Assembly: GCA_016934825.1 (NCBI GenBank)
Contig: JAFGSB010000059.1
Span: forward strand, 124,001-188,000
Length of the DNA stretch: 64,000 bases
Direction of reading: 5' to 3'
DNA from: Candidatus Zhuqueibacterota bacterium
GTDB taxonomy: Bacteria; Zhuqueibacterota; Zhuqueibacteria; Residuimicrobiales; Krinioviventaceae
Positions 55,075 to 63,016 of this stretch are shown one piece after another (positions within the stretch are counted from its first letter, which is position 1; each line of letters opens with the position of its first letter). The translations under genes were made by a program, and so were the position numbers. Below the pieces are notes generated by a model. It saw only the letters and a list, made by a program, of their open reading frames with translations. It searched no databases and had not been told where the DNA came from.

Positions 55075-56064
55075 ATGCAGCAGCTTTATATCTCTCATCT
55101 CATGTCCGGGGGACTGATAACCAACTATTATTGCAGTTCCCACTGCCGGCACTGCTTGTACAGGTGTAGTCCCAAATGGCCGAAAGATTATATCACGGAC
55201 GAAACAGCCCGGCATAATATCCGGGCCATGAAAAAATTAAATTGTTCTTCCATGCACATCGGCGGAGGCGAGCCGCTGCTTAACCCGGAAGGTGTAATAC
55301 GGGTGTTAAATACGGCAAATGACCTCGGCATGCATGTGGAATATGTTGAAACCAATTCATCCTGGTTCAGGGATCATCTTTCCGCCTGCAAAATTATCCG
55401 AGAACTGAAGCATAACGGATTATCCACTTTGCTCATTTCCATCAGTCCTTTTCATAACGAACATATCCCTTTCTATAAAGTAAAAGGCGTAATGAGAGCC
55501 TGCCGGGAGGAGGGTCTCTCCGTCTTTCCGTGGATTTCAGAGTTTTTCCCTGAAATTGACGCCCTGGCGAACAGGAAAAAACATCCTCTTGAGGAATACC
55601 GGGAGCTCTATGGAAGGAATTATACAAAAAGTATACTGGACCGGTACTGGGTATCCGCGGGAGGTCGGGCTTTGGATCTACTGGCGGAAAATTCACCGCA
55701 AATGCCTCTGGAGGAAATTCTTAACAAAAACCGGGGTGGATGTAAAGAACTGGCCAACACCAGCCATTTTCATTTTGATCTGTTCGGTAATTATATTCCG
55801 GGATTGTGCGCCGGGTTATCCATAAGCAGAGATGATCTGGGAAAACCATTGCCGGAAGAAAAGTATCCGTTACTAACGCTGCTGTTTAATAAAGGAATCG
55901 GCGGTTTGCTGGATTTTGCCAGGAAAACATATCATTACAAAGAGAGCAAAACAACCTACGCCAATAAATGTGAACTGTGCGCCGAGATCCGTTTTTTTAT
56001 GGTCAATCATAAAGCGGTTGAAAGCCGGGAACTGCAGCCGCAACAACATTATGGGGATATATAG
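55075..56064 (+). CDS. Radical SAM protein
   Basis: A 329-residue enzyme that cleaves SAM with a [4Fe-4S] cluster to start radical chemistry. The cluster motif Cys20-x3-Cys24-x2-Cys27 lies in NYYCSSHCRHCLYRC, and MHIGGGEPLLNPEG carries the GGEP SAM motif. Cys pairs near the C-terminus (GGCKELA, CAGL and CELC) may bind extra clusters as in SPASM/twitch proteins, which is inference. ATG 55075 places the motif where family members have it; TTG 55030 is alternative. No neighbouring precursor peptide gene is apparent. Substrate unknown. Confidence 0.8.
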   Translation: MQQLYISHLMSGGLITNYYCSSHCRHCLYRCSPKWPKDYITDETARHNIRAMKKLNCSSMHIGGGEPLLNPEGVIRVLNTANDLGMHVEYVETNSSWFRDHLSACKIIRELKHNGLSTLLISISPFHNEHIPFYKVKGVMRACREEGLSVFPWISEFFPEIDALANRKKHPLEEYRELYGRNYTKSILDRYWVSAGGRALDLLAENSPQMPLEEILNKNRGGCKELANTSHFHFDLFGNYIPGLCAGLSISRDDLGKPLPEEKYPLLTLLFNKGIGGLLDFARKTYHYKESKTTYANKCELCAEIRFFMVNHKAVESRELQPQQHYGDI

Positions 56065-56304
56065 AGTATTTTATTGTTAAAGAATTATTTGTAATAATTT
56101 TTATTTGCATGTTTCAGTGAAAATATTTTATTATTTGTATTATAATGGAAACGATAAAGATATCCGGGAGGAAAAACATTCTAAAGACAAATGATGTATT
56201 ATCACATATTTTTTACTTTGCCATACAGATGAAATATTTTTATATCATCAAGCCGAAAAGAGGAAAATTTCAAGGATTAAAAAATAACAGGCTTTAGTAT
56301 TTAA

Positions 56305-57429
56305 GTGAGCGAAAAAATGAAAGCTAAGGAAATCTTGACGGAACTATTGTCCGGGGCAGGTATTTCCATAAACGGTGAAATGCCCTGGGACATCCGGGTC
56401 CACGACAACCGGTTTTACCGGCGCGTTTTAACCGAAGCCGAAATGGGATTGGGTGAATCATATATGGACGGCTGGTGGGATTGTGAGGCTCTGGACGAAA
56501 TGATCAACAGAATTTTCAAAGCAAAGCTCGATACAAAGGTGGCACGAAACTGGAAAACCTGGTTGTATGTGGTAAACACAAAACTTTTTAATCGACAAAA
56601 AAGTTCACGAGCCTCCCGGGTGGGAGAACAACATTATGATCTGGGGAACGATTTATATCGGGCCATGCTCGACACCCGGTTAAACTATACATGCGCGTAT
56701 TGGAAAAACGCCGCGAATCTTGATGAAGCGCAGGAATCCAAGTTGGACCTGATTTGTAAAAAAATTAATCTTAAACCGGAAATGACCGTTCTGGAATTAG
56801 GCTGCGGCTGGGGCAGTTTTGCAAAATATGCGGCTGAAAAATATGGTGCGAACATTGTGGCGGTTAACATATCCAGGGAACAGGTGAAACTCGCAAGGGA
56901 ATTATGCAGGGGATTACCTGTAGATATACGGCTTCAGGATTACCGTGAAGTGGAAGGGAAATACGATGCCGTAATATCAATCGGAATTCTTGAACATGTG
57001 GGATATAAAAATTACCGAACATATATGAAAGTTGTCGACCGCTGTTTGAAGGATGACGGGATTGCTTTTATACATACCATTGGCAGCAATATAAGCACAA
57101 CTTTTATAAACAGGTGGTCCGATAAATATATCTTTCCTAACGGCATGCTGCCATCAATCAGCCAGATGGCAAAGGCCATGGAGGGATTATTTGTCATCGA
57201 AGATTGGCACAATTTCGGACCGGACTATGATAAAACGCTGATGGCCTGGTATCAAAATTTTGACAGCGCCTGGCCCCAATTGAAAGATAAATACGGCGAC
57301 CGGTTCTACCGGATGTGGCGTTTTTATCTGCTGAGCAGCGCCGGAGGTTTTCGGTCACGGAGTCAGCAATTATGGCAGACCGTCATGACGAAAACCGGCA
57401 GGGAGCAGCCAGATTGTAGATTCAGTTGA
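56305..57429 (+). CDS. cfa: Cyclopropane-fatty-acyl-phospholipid synthase
   Basis: Adds a methylene from SAM across double bonds of membrane phospholipid acyl chains. The 374-residue protein has the Cfa hallmarks GLGESYMDGWWDCEALDEMI, EQHYDLGNDLYRAMLD, TVLELGCGWGSFAKYAAEKYG and the final GGFRSRSQQLWQ. The active-site ILEHVG with Glu is intact. Start is GTG 56305 or ATG 56317; the second has a better AGCGA-like spacing. A geranylgeranyl-reductase-like gene follows at 48 bp, suggesting joint lipid modification. Confidence 0.9.
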   Translation: MSEKMKAKEILTELLSGAGISINGEMPWDIRVHDNRFYRRVLTEAEMGLGESYMDGWWDCEALDEMINRIFKAKLDTKVARNWKTWLYVVNTKLFNRQKSSRASRVGEQHYDLGNDLYRAMLDTRLNYTCAYWKNAANLDEAQESKLDLICKKINLKPEMTVLELGCGWGSFAKYAAEKYGANIVAVNISREQVKLARELCRGLPVDIRLQDYREVEGKYDAVISIGILEHVGYKNYRTYMKVVDRCLKDDGIAFIHTIGSNISTTFINRWSDKYIFPNGMLPSISQMAKAMEGLFVIEDWHNFGPDYDKTLMAWYQNFDSAWPQLKDKYGDRFYRMWRFYLLSSAGGFRSRSQQLWQTVMTKTGREQPDCRFS

Positions 57430-57477
57430 TGCCCCCGAAAATTCTTGTTGTAATGAATTACCCAATTCAGGCGGCGG

Positions 57478-58470
57478 ATGATATACTCGAAAGTCATTAT
57501 TATCGGGGGCGGGCCCGCAGGCTCTACCTGTGGCTGGAAACTAAAACAAAACGGCATTGAATGTTTGATTTTAGACAAACAGGAATTCCCCAGAACAAAG
57601 TTGTGCGCCGGCTGGATAACACCCCGTGTCATCAATGATTTAAAAATCGATATAAATGATTATCCATTTAGTCTTGCGGAATTTAATAAATTTCATGTTC
57701 ATATTTATAATAAGGAATTAATAATAAAAGTCCGTCAATATGCCGTTCGACGATATGAGTTTGACCACTGGCTTTTGCAGCGAAGCGGAGTTAACATTTA
57801 CACGCATGAAGTTAAGCATATAAAAAAAGACGGCGATTATTACGTTATTGACGACTTTTATTACTGCAAATATTTAGTCGGCGCAGGGGGCACTTTTTGT
57901 CCCGTTTATCGAACATTTTTCAGGGATATTCATCCCCGGGCCAAAGATTTATTGGTTGTGACTCTGGAGGAGGAATTTCCCTATGATTATTTTGACGCAA
58001 ACTGCCATCTCTGGTTTTTGCGGAACAAGCTCCCGGGTTATTCCTGGTATGTGCCGAAGAACAACGGATACTTAAATGTCGGTATCGGCGGCTTTGCTGA
58101 AAAATTAAAAGCCAATAACGACAATATTAAAAATCAATGGCAATTTTTTATCAATGAACTGGAACGACTGTCTTTGGTTAAAAACCATCGTTTTAATGCC
58201 GGGGGGTATGTTTATTATATCAGAAACAGAGTTGATGCCGTTCAAAAGGACAGTATATATTTGATCGGGGATGCCTCCGGTCTGGCGACCAGGGATATGG
58301 GAGAGGGTATCGGGCCCGCGGTCAAAAGCGGGATATTGGCCGCCGAGGCAATCTCCTCCGGCAAACCGTTTTCCCTGGGGCCGGTTAGAAAATACAGTTT
58401 CTCCCGATATCGGACTGCCGCTAAACTGTTTGTCGCGTATCTGATTAATAAACGGGCCGGAATTGAGTAA
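57478..58470 (+). CDS. FAD-dependent geranylgeranyl reductase-like oxidoreductase
   Basis: A 330-residue flavoprotein of the geranylgeranyl reductase/FAD-monooxygenase type. FAD binding is shown by VIIIGGGPAGSTCGW (GxGxxG at 10-15), and IYLIGDASGLATRDMGEGIGPAVKSG is the known second FAD motif followed by the family GIGPA region. It could reduce isoprenoid or other double bonds of lipids or a quinone, consistent with its neighbour cfa, but the substrate is not known. Weak ribosome site (GGCGG) at ATG 57478. Composition resembles neighbours. Confidence 0.85.
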   Translation: MIYSKVIIIGGGPAGSTCGWKLKQNGIECLILDKQEFPRTKLCAGWITPRVINDLKIDINDYPFSLAEFNKFHVHIYNKELIIKVRQYAVRRYEFDHWLLQRSGVNIYTHEVKHIKKDGDYYVIDDFYYCKYLVGAGGTFCPVYRTFFRDIHPRAKDLLVVTLEEEFPYDYFDANCHLWFLRNKLPGYSWYVPKNNGYLNVGIGGFAEKLKANNDNIKNQWQFFINELERLSLVKNHRFNAGGYVYYIRNRVDAVQKDSIYLIGDASGLATRDMGEGIGPAVKSGILAAEAISSGKPFSLGPVRKYSFSRYRTAAKLFVAYLINKRAGIE

Positions 58471-58632
58471 CTATTCGGCCTGTCGGGCATGCCGGGCGGG
58501 ATTGAATTATTCCCGGGTTGTAAAAATCAATTTGAGTTTGTTTTTAAGAATAAGAATAATTAATATGGAATAATCAACCAAACGAACAAAAAGTAAAATC
58601 TAAATTTTGCATTGAAAAAGGAAAGAGAAAAA

Positions 58633-59250
58633 GTGACTGATCTCAAAAAGGAAAAGAAATTAAAGATAACAGAAATTAAAAATTTGATCCATGAATTTTG
58701 CGTCAAACGATTAAATAAAGAGTATGAGAAATTTTGTTTCAGGTTGTGTGACGCACTGGGAAGAAAAAGGAACATTAATATCATGCGCAGCAGCAGTGAA
58801 CAATGGGCGGCGTCAATTATTTACGAAATCGCCCGGTTAAACTTTTTATTTGACAAGGAAAATGATCACTATATTACGGCAGATGAGATATGCGACTTTT
58901 ATCATACTAAAAAGTCAACCACCGGCAACAAAGCGACGCAGATTGAAAAATTATGTAACCTGTCGCTGGGTGCCGAAGGTTACTGTACGGAAGAGATCAC
59001 GGACATGTTTACATATTACGAAACGGATACCGGTTTTATCATCCCCAAGTCTATGGTTGCCGAGAAAATTATTGATATACAGATAACTGATGAATTAATC
59101 ATTGAGCATCTGAAAAAATATTCTAATAACAAAAGATCAATAGAGGAGCAAAGAGAGAGGGAGAAAAAGGAGCGGTTGGAAGCGAATAAAAAGAAAGCGG
59201 AAAAACGGAACAAAGACCAGTTGGGATTATTTGATATTGATTCCGTATAA
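58633..59250 (+). CDS. DUF6398-like protein
   Basis: A 205-residue cytoplasmic protein. The central part matches the DUF6398 pattern known to me: RLNKEYEKFCFRLCDALGRKR, SEQWAASIIYEIARLNFLFD, ITADEICDFYHTKKSTTGNKATQIEKL, which looks like a winged or homeodomain-like helix-turn-helix used in a regulator. A Lys/Glu-rich tail follows (about 165-195) and ends in QLGLFDIDSV, a candidate sliding-clamp (PCNA/beta-clamp) type motif QLxLF. That motif is often found in polymerase-associated proteins, and its role here is inference. GTG 58633 is preceded by AGGAAAGAG; an upstream TTG (58612) is less likely. Confidence 0.75.
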   Translation: MTDLKKEKKLKITEIKNLIHEFCVKRLNKEYEKFCFRLCDALGRKRNINIMRSSSEQWAASIIYEIARLNFLFDKENDHYITADEICDFYHTKKSTTGNKATQIEKLCNLSLGAEGYCTEEITDMFTYYETDTGFIIPKSMVAEKIIDIQITDELIIEHLKKYSNNKRSIEEQREREKKERLEANKKKAEKRNKDQLGLFDIDSV

Positions 59251-59342
59251 ATATTCAATCCACCTGAACACGATACCGGAAAGAATTTAACCGGGCGATC
59301 AAATAAAACAATACATTGCCGTTCGATAGAAAGGAAAACACC

Positions 59343-60476
59343 ATGCAGCGAAAAATTTATTTTATCATGTTGCTCTTTTGTTTATGGACAATTTTGCCGA
59401 ATCATGCTTACCCTTCCGGGCTAATTGAGCCAACCGCAGGCACGTTGGATACGAACAGGAATCTTGTGTGGTACAACGCCGAACTTTTGGGCGTAGAGGG
59501 CAAAGGATGGACGGATACCGAATCATATTATGACCGTCTGCCTATAAAGGCCAATGGAGTTGTCCGGGAACCTGTCTGGAATTTAAGTCATGATTGTGCC
59601 GGTATGTATATACGATTTGTGACCGGTTCCGACACACTTTTCGTGCGCTGGGACCTCACCGATACCGAAAGTCTGGCCATGCCGCATATGCCCGCCACAG
59701 GCGTCAGCGGAATAGACCTTTATGCCAGGGACAACACGGGTAAACTCCGCTTTTGTGCGAACGGCCGCCCGAAAACCGGCTCAAACGAAGCCACTTTCGA
59801 ATTGCCGGTAAGCGGGGAATATGTTTTGTATCTTCCTCTTTATAATGGCTTGAAACAGTTACAAATCGGGGTCCCGAAAGACCGGAAACTCTACAAGCTG
59901 CCGCCCGAATCACCGTCACACAGTATCGTGTTCTATGGAACATCCATAACACAGGGCGGCTGCGCGTCACGTCCGGGAATGGCCGCGACATCAATTGCGG
60001 GCAGAGAGCTTGGCGCGCCGGTCATTAACCTCGGGTTCTCCGGCAACGGGCTGATGGAACCTGAAATGGCCGAACTGTTGTCGGAACTCAATCCCGCCGT
60101 TTACGTACTGGATTGCCTGTGGAACATGAGCCTTGAGATGGTCTCTGAACGGGTGGAACCATTTGTCAGCAAACTGCGGGAGATCCGGCCGGACACGCCC
60201 ATTCTTCTGGTGGAAGATTCCAATGTCAAAAACGTTCCCACGCCAAAAGGCGATATCCTGCGTGAGATTTATGCGAAACTTAAAGACCGGGGCTGTAAGA
60301 ATCTTTACCTGCTGCCGAATACGGGAATGCTGGGAGAAGATGCGGACGGGACCGTAGATGGTTGTCATCCCAACGACCTGGGCATGTCACGGCAGGCCGC
60401 CGTGTTCGTCAAGTGTCTCGGCCCCATACTCGAACAACAGCAATCCAACCAGCCGGATGCGGACAGCGGCAAATAG
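59343..60476 (+). CDS. Secreted SGNH/GDSL hydrolase with SGNH_N domain
   Basis: Esterase-type enzyme that may remove acetyl groups from glycans. A signal peptide (about 1-23) precedes a jelly-roll SGNH N-terminal domain (about 25-190, with GMYIRFVTGSDTLFVRWD) and the hydrolase domain. The catalytic set is Ser201 (GTSITQGG, Gly-Thr-Ser replacing Gly-Asp-Ser), the Gly/Asn region GFSGNG, and Asp339/His342 (DGCHPND). The 377-residue length fits. ATG 59343 with AAAGGAA upstream. It lies convergently to a sodium symporter gene. Confidence 0.85.
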   Translation: MQRKIYFIMLLFCLWTILPNHAYPSGLIEPTAGTLDTNRNLVWYNAELLGVEGKGWTDTESYYDRLPIKANGVVREPVWNLSHDCAGMYIRFVTGSDTLFVRWDLTDTESLAMPHMPATGVSGIDLYARDNTGKLRFCANGRPKTGSNEATFELPVSGEYVLYLPLYNGLKQLQIGVPKDRKLYKLPPESPSHSIVFYGTSITQGGCASRPGMAATSIAGRELGAPVINLGFSGNGLMEPEMAELLSELNPAVYVLDCLWNMSLEMVSERVEPFVSKLREIRPDTPILLVEDSNVKNVPTPKGDILREIYAKLKDRGCKNLYLLPNTGMLGEDADGTVDGCHPNDLGMSRQAAVFVKCLGPILEQQQSNQPDADSGK

Positions 60477-60624
60477 CCGCGATTGGGAGCAAGGTTTTTC
60501 AATATTGATTTGTTTTGTTTATTACCGGGGGAGCCTCGGTGGGATTATAATTGTTTTGTATTTTAAGGCTAAAGTCGTTTAGAGTAACCCCGATCTCCAC
60601 ACAAGCTCAGGGCCATAACATTCC

Positions 60625-62190
60625 TCACACAAACAACAAATACAAAGCCGCAACGATCCCCAGCACCAGGAATATACCGATATTCAAAGGCAGGGACGAT
60701 TTGTAATTGATATTTGAATAAACCAGCGCCTCTTTTGTGACCACCCGCTTTTGCAGCACACTGGTCAAAACAATCAAAGCGGACAACACAAGAAATGTAA
60801 TCGAAATTCTGTTCAGAAACGCCAATCCCGGAAATGTAAATTTTAAAATAATCGAAACCGGGATTGTCGATAGTGCCGCGGTGAGCGCGGCAGTGCTCGT
60901 GCACCGCTTCCAGAACAAACCGAATATAAAAATGGCAAAAAAGCCCGGAGTGACAAATCCGGTATATTCCTGTATGAATTTGAATAACCGTCCCTGACTG
61001 ACAACAATTGGAGCAAGGATACCCGCGGTTATCAACCCCACCGCGCTGACAATGCGTCCCACCAGAACCAGCTCTTTTTGCGTGACTTTTTTTTTCAGGA
61101 ATTTGCGGTAAATATCCATGGTAAAAATCGTGGCCGTGCTGTTGGTCATGGAATTCAGCGATGAAATAATGGCCGCGATAATTGCAGCGACTACAAGCCC
61201 GGTCGGTCCGGCCGGCAGCAACTCCCTTATCAGTACCGGAAAGGCCTGATCACGTTTCAGGACCATTTCGGGATACAGATCACTGGCGATCACGCCGGGT
61301 AGAACAATGATGATCGACACGATCAGGAACAAAAACGCCGCGAACAGCAGGCCGTATTGCGCCTGTGATATATTTTTCGCCGCGAGCGCGCGTTGAATGA
61401 TATACTGGTTACAACCCCAGTAAGCCATGGCGGTGATAAACAACCCTCCACAAAACACGCCGGTCCAGGGTAACTCATGATGGTCGGCGTTCAGCACCGT
61501 ATGGAACTTTTCCGGGGCATTGTGCATCAACGTCGTAAATCCGGTGATGATACCCTGTCCGTCTCCGACCCTGTCCAGCCCCAATAGTGTGACGGCAATC
61601 CCGCCGAGAATCAAAACCCCGACCTGGATAAAATCGGTCCAGGCGACGGAGGTCAAACCACCGTAAACGGTATATACCGCGGAGAAACAGGCCAGGCCAA
61701 TCACACCGAAAACAATCGGGATGCCGATGACCTGTTCAAGCGTGACTGCGCCCAGGGCCAGAATGGATGTCAGGTTGACAAAAACATACACCAGTAACCA
61801 AAATATCCCCATGCCGGTGCTGACCCGCTGGTCGAACCGTTTTTCCAGGAATTCCGGCATGCTGTAGATTTTCATTTTCAGGAACGCGGGCAAAAAGAAT
61901 TTGGAAACGATGATAATCGGTATGGCGGCCCCAAGCCATGTATAGGAGATCACGGCAATGCCGCTTTCAAACGCGGTGCCGTTCATGCCGATAATTCCCT
62001 CAGTGGATATACATGACGCGATCATCGACGCTCCGATAATCCACCACGGCAGGGCGCGGCTGGCGAGGAAAAAGTCTTCCGCGGTCCGGTCATGACCTTT
62101 CGGCTTGCGTGTTACCGAAATACCGATACTCAGTACAACAATAAAATAACCTAAAAATACTAAATAGTCCTTCGCTTCAAAAGAGTTCAT
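60625..62190 (-). CDS. Sodium:solute symporter (SSS family)
   Basis: A 521-residue Na+-driven transporter with about 13-14 membrane spans. The sequence starts MNSFEAKDYLVFLGYFIVV, carries RALPWWIIGASMIASCIST (span-1 region) and GGLTSVAWTDFIQVGVLILGG, as in SGLT-type sugar symporters. Substrate unassigned, but it sits 44 bp behind a truncated glycosidase gene, so a sugar is plausible. ATG 62190 is chosen over an in-frame extension at 62283 because the first span starts close to it. Confidence 0.85.
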   Translation of the reverse strand: MNSFEAKDYLVFLGYFIVVLSIGISVTRKPKGHDRTAEDFFLASRALPWWIIGASMIASCISTEGIIGMNGTAFESGIAVISYTWLGAAIPIIIVSKFFLPAFLKMKIYSMPEFLEKRFDQRVSTGMGIFWLLVYVFVNLTSILALGAVTLEQVIGIPIVFGVIGLACFSAVYTVYGGLTSVAWTDFIQVGVLILGGIAVTLLGLDRVGDGQGIITGFTTLMHNAPEKFHTVLNADHHELPWTGVFCGGLFITAMAYWGCNQYIIQRALAAKNISQAQYGLLFAAFLFLIVSIIIVLPGVIASDLYPEMVLKRDQAFPVLIRELLPAGPTGLVVAAIIAAIISSLNSMTNSTATIFTMDIYRKFLKKKVTQKELVLVGRIVSAVGLITAGILAPIVVSQGRLFKFIQEYTGFVTPGFFAIFIFGLFWKRCTSTAALTAALSTIPVSIILKFTFPGLAFLNRISITFLVLSALIVLTSVLQKRVVTKEALVYSNINYKSSLPLNIGIFLVLGIVAALYLLFV

Positions 62191-62233
62191 TGAGAAATAT
62201 CCATTTATTTGTGATCCGGCGCCGTCGGTTCTT

Positions 62234-62710
62234 TTAAAAAGTAAGATATGTATTGGAAAGCGAGCGGCGGAAAATATTGACATTGGGGGACCAGAACGTC
62301 AAACCCTGGTATTGTCCCCGGTTACCGGCTTTAACGCATTCGTTGAATTTGGCACGGGCCTCATCGGATATGGCTGTGGCAGCACGGTACAACAGATCGG
62401 TATCGAACGTGGCGCCCATGGTTATGGCCTGCCGGAAAACCGTTGCCACACCGTTACGTGTGACGCCGTGAAGCGCTTCGCTCCACCAGTTGTATTCAGG
62501 AATGCCAGGCAGGGGAATGGCCGCTGAGGTGTAACTCATTTGCGATACTTTTTCTTCAAGCGTTAAACGTGACACCAGGTCATCAACACGCTTGTCAATG
62601 GGTTGTGTCGGATCCATGAACAGCATATTTTCAGGATTATCCCGACCTGCAGAAATTGAAAAAAACAGAAATATAGATAATAATAAAATTCCGGGGGAAA
62701 CCCTTTTCAT
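62234..62710 (-). pseudogene. GH3 beta-glucosidase/xylosidase, N-terminal fragment
   Basis: A 158-codon frame with a signal peptide (about 1-21) and the unmistakable first part of a GH3 barrel: RVDDLVSRLTLEEKVSQM, NWWSEALHGV and GLTFWSPNVNIFR. After Phe-Arg the intact proteins continue with DPRWGRG, but here the frame reads RSLSNTYLTF and stops. The catalytic Asp and the C-terminal domain are lost, so the gene is truncated by deletion. The symporter gene begins 43 bp further. The start has AAAGGAC. Confidence 0.85.
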
Positions 62711-63016
62711 ATTTGTCCTTTAATTTTATTGGTTATTAAACTAAAATTATATAGAATATTTTCTTAAAAAGCAAACAAGTATATAATATTTCAAAAATAA
62801 ATATATCGGGGATATAACACAATAAAGACCACATTGGATTTTTTATTATGTCTTACGTCTGCAATCTTAAAATGTGTGAATAAAAGTGACCAGTTTTTTA
62901 AAAGCAGTTAATCCCCAAGTTATTTTTTCATTGCATAAATAATAAAAAAGCGCTACTATTTTAAAAACAGAATTAAACAGTTACCCTATAAAATAAATTA
63001 ATTCGAGGACGGCGGG
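62711..63016. other. Intergenic region upstream of the partial gene
   Basis: About 300 bp, AT-rich, with no gene. It contains the leader of the 63.0 kb gene with the predicted promoter at 62931-62959 and the divergent start of the GH3 fragment. Confidence 0.5.
62931..62959 (+). promoter_or_regulatory. Predicted promoter of the 43-residue repeat gene
   Basis: TTGCAT (62931-62936), 17 nt, TACTAT (62954-62959), 58 nt before the ATG at 63017. Confidence 0.45.
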
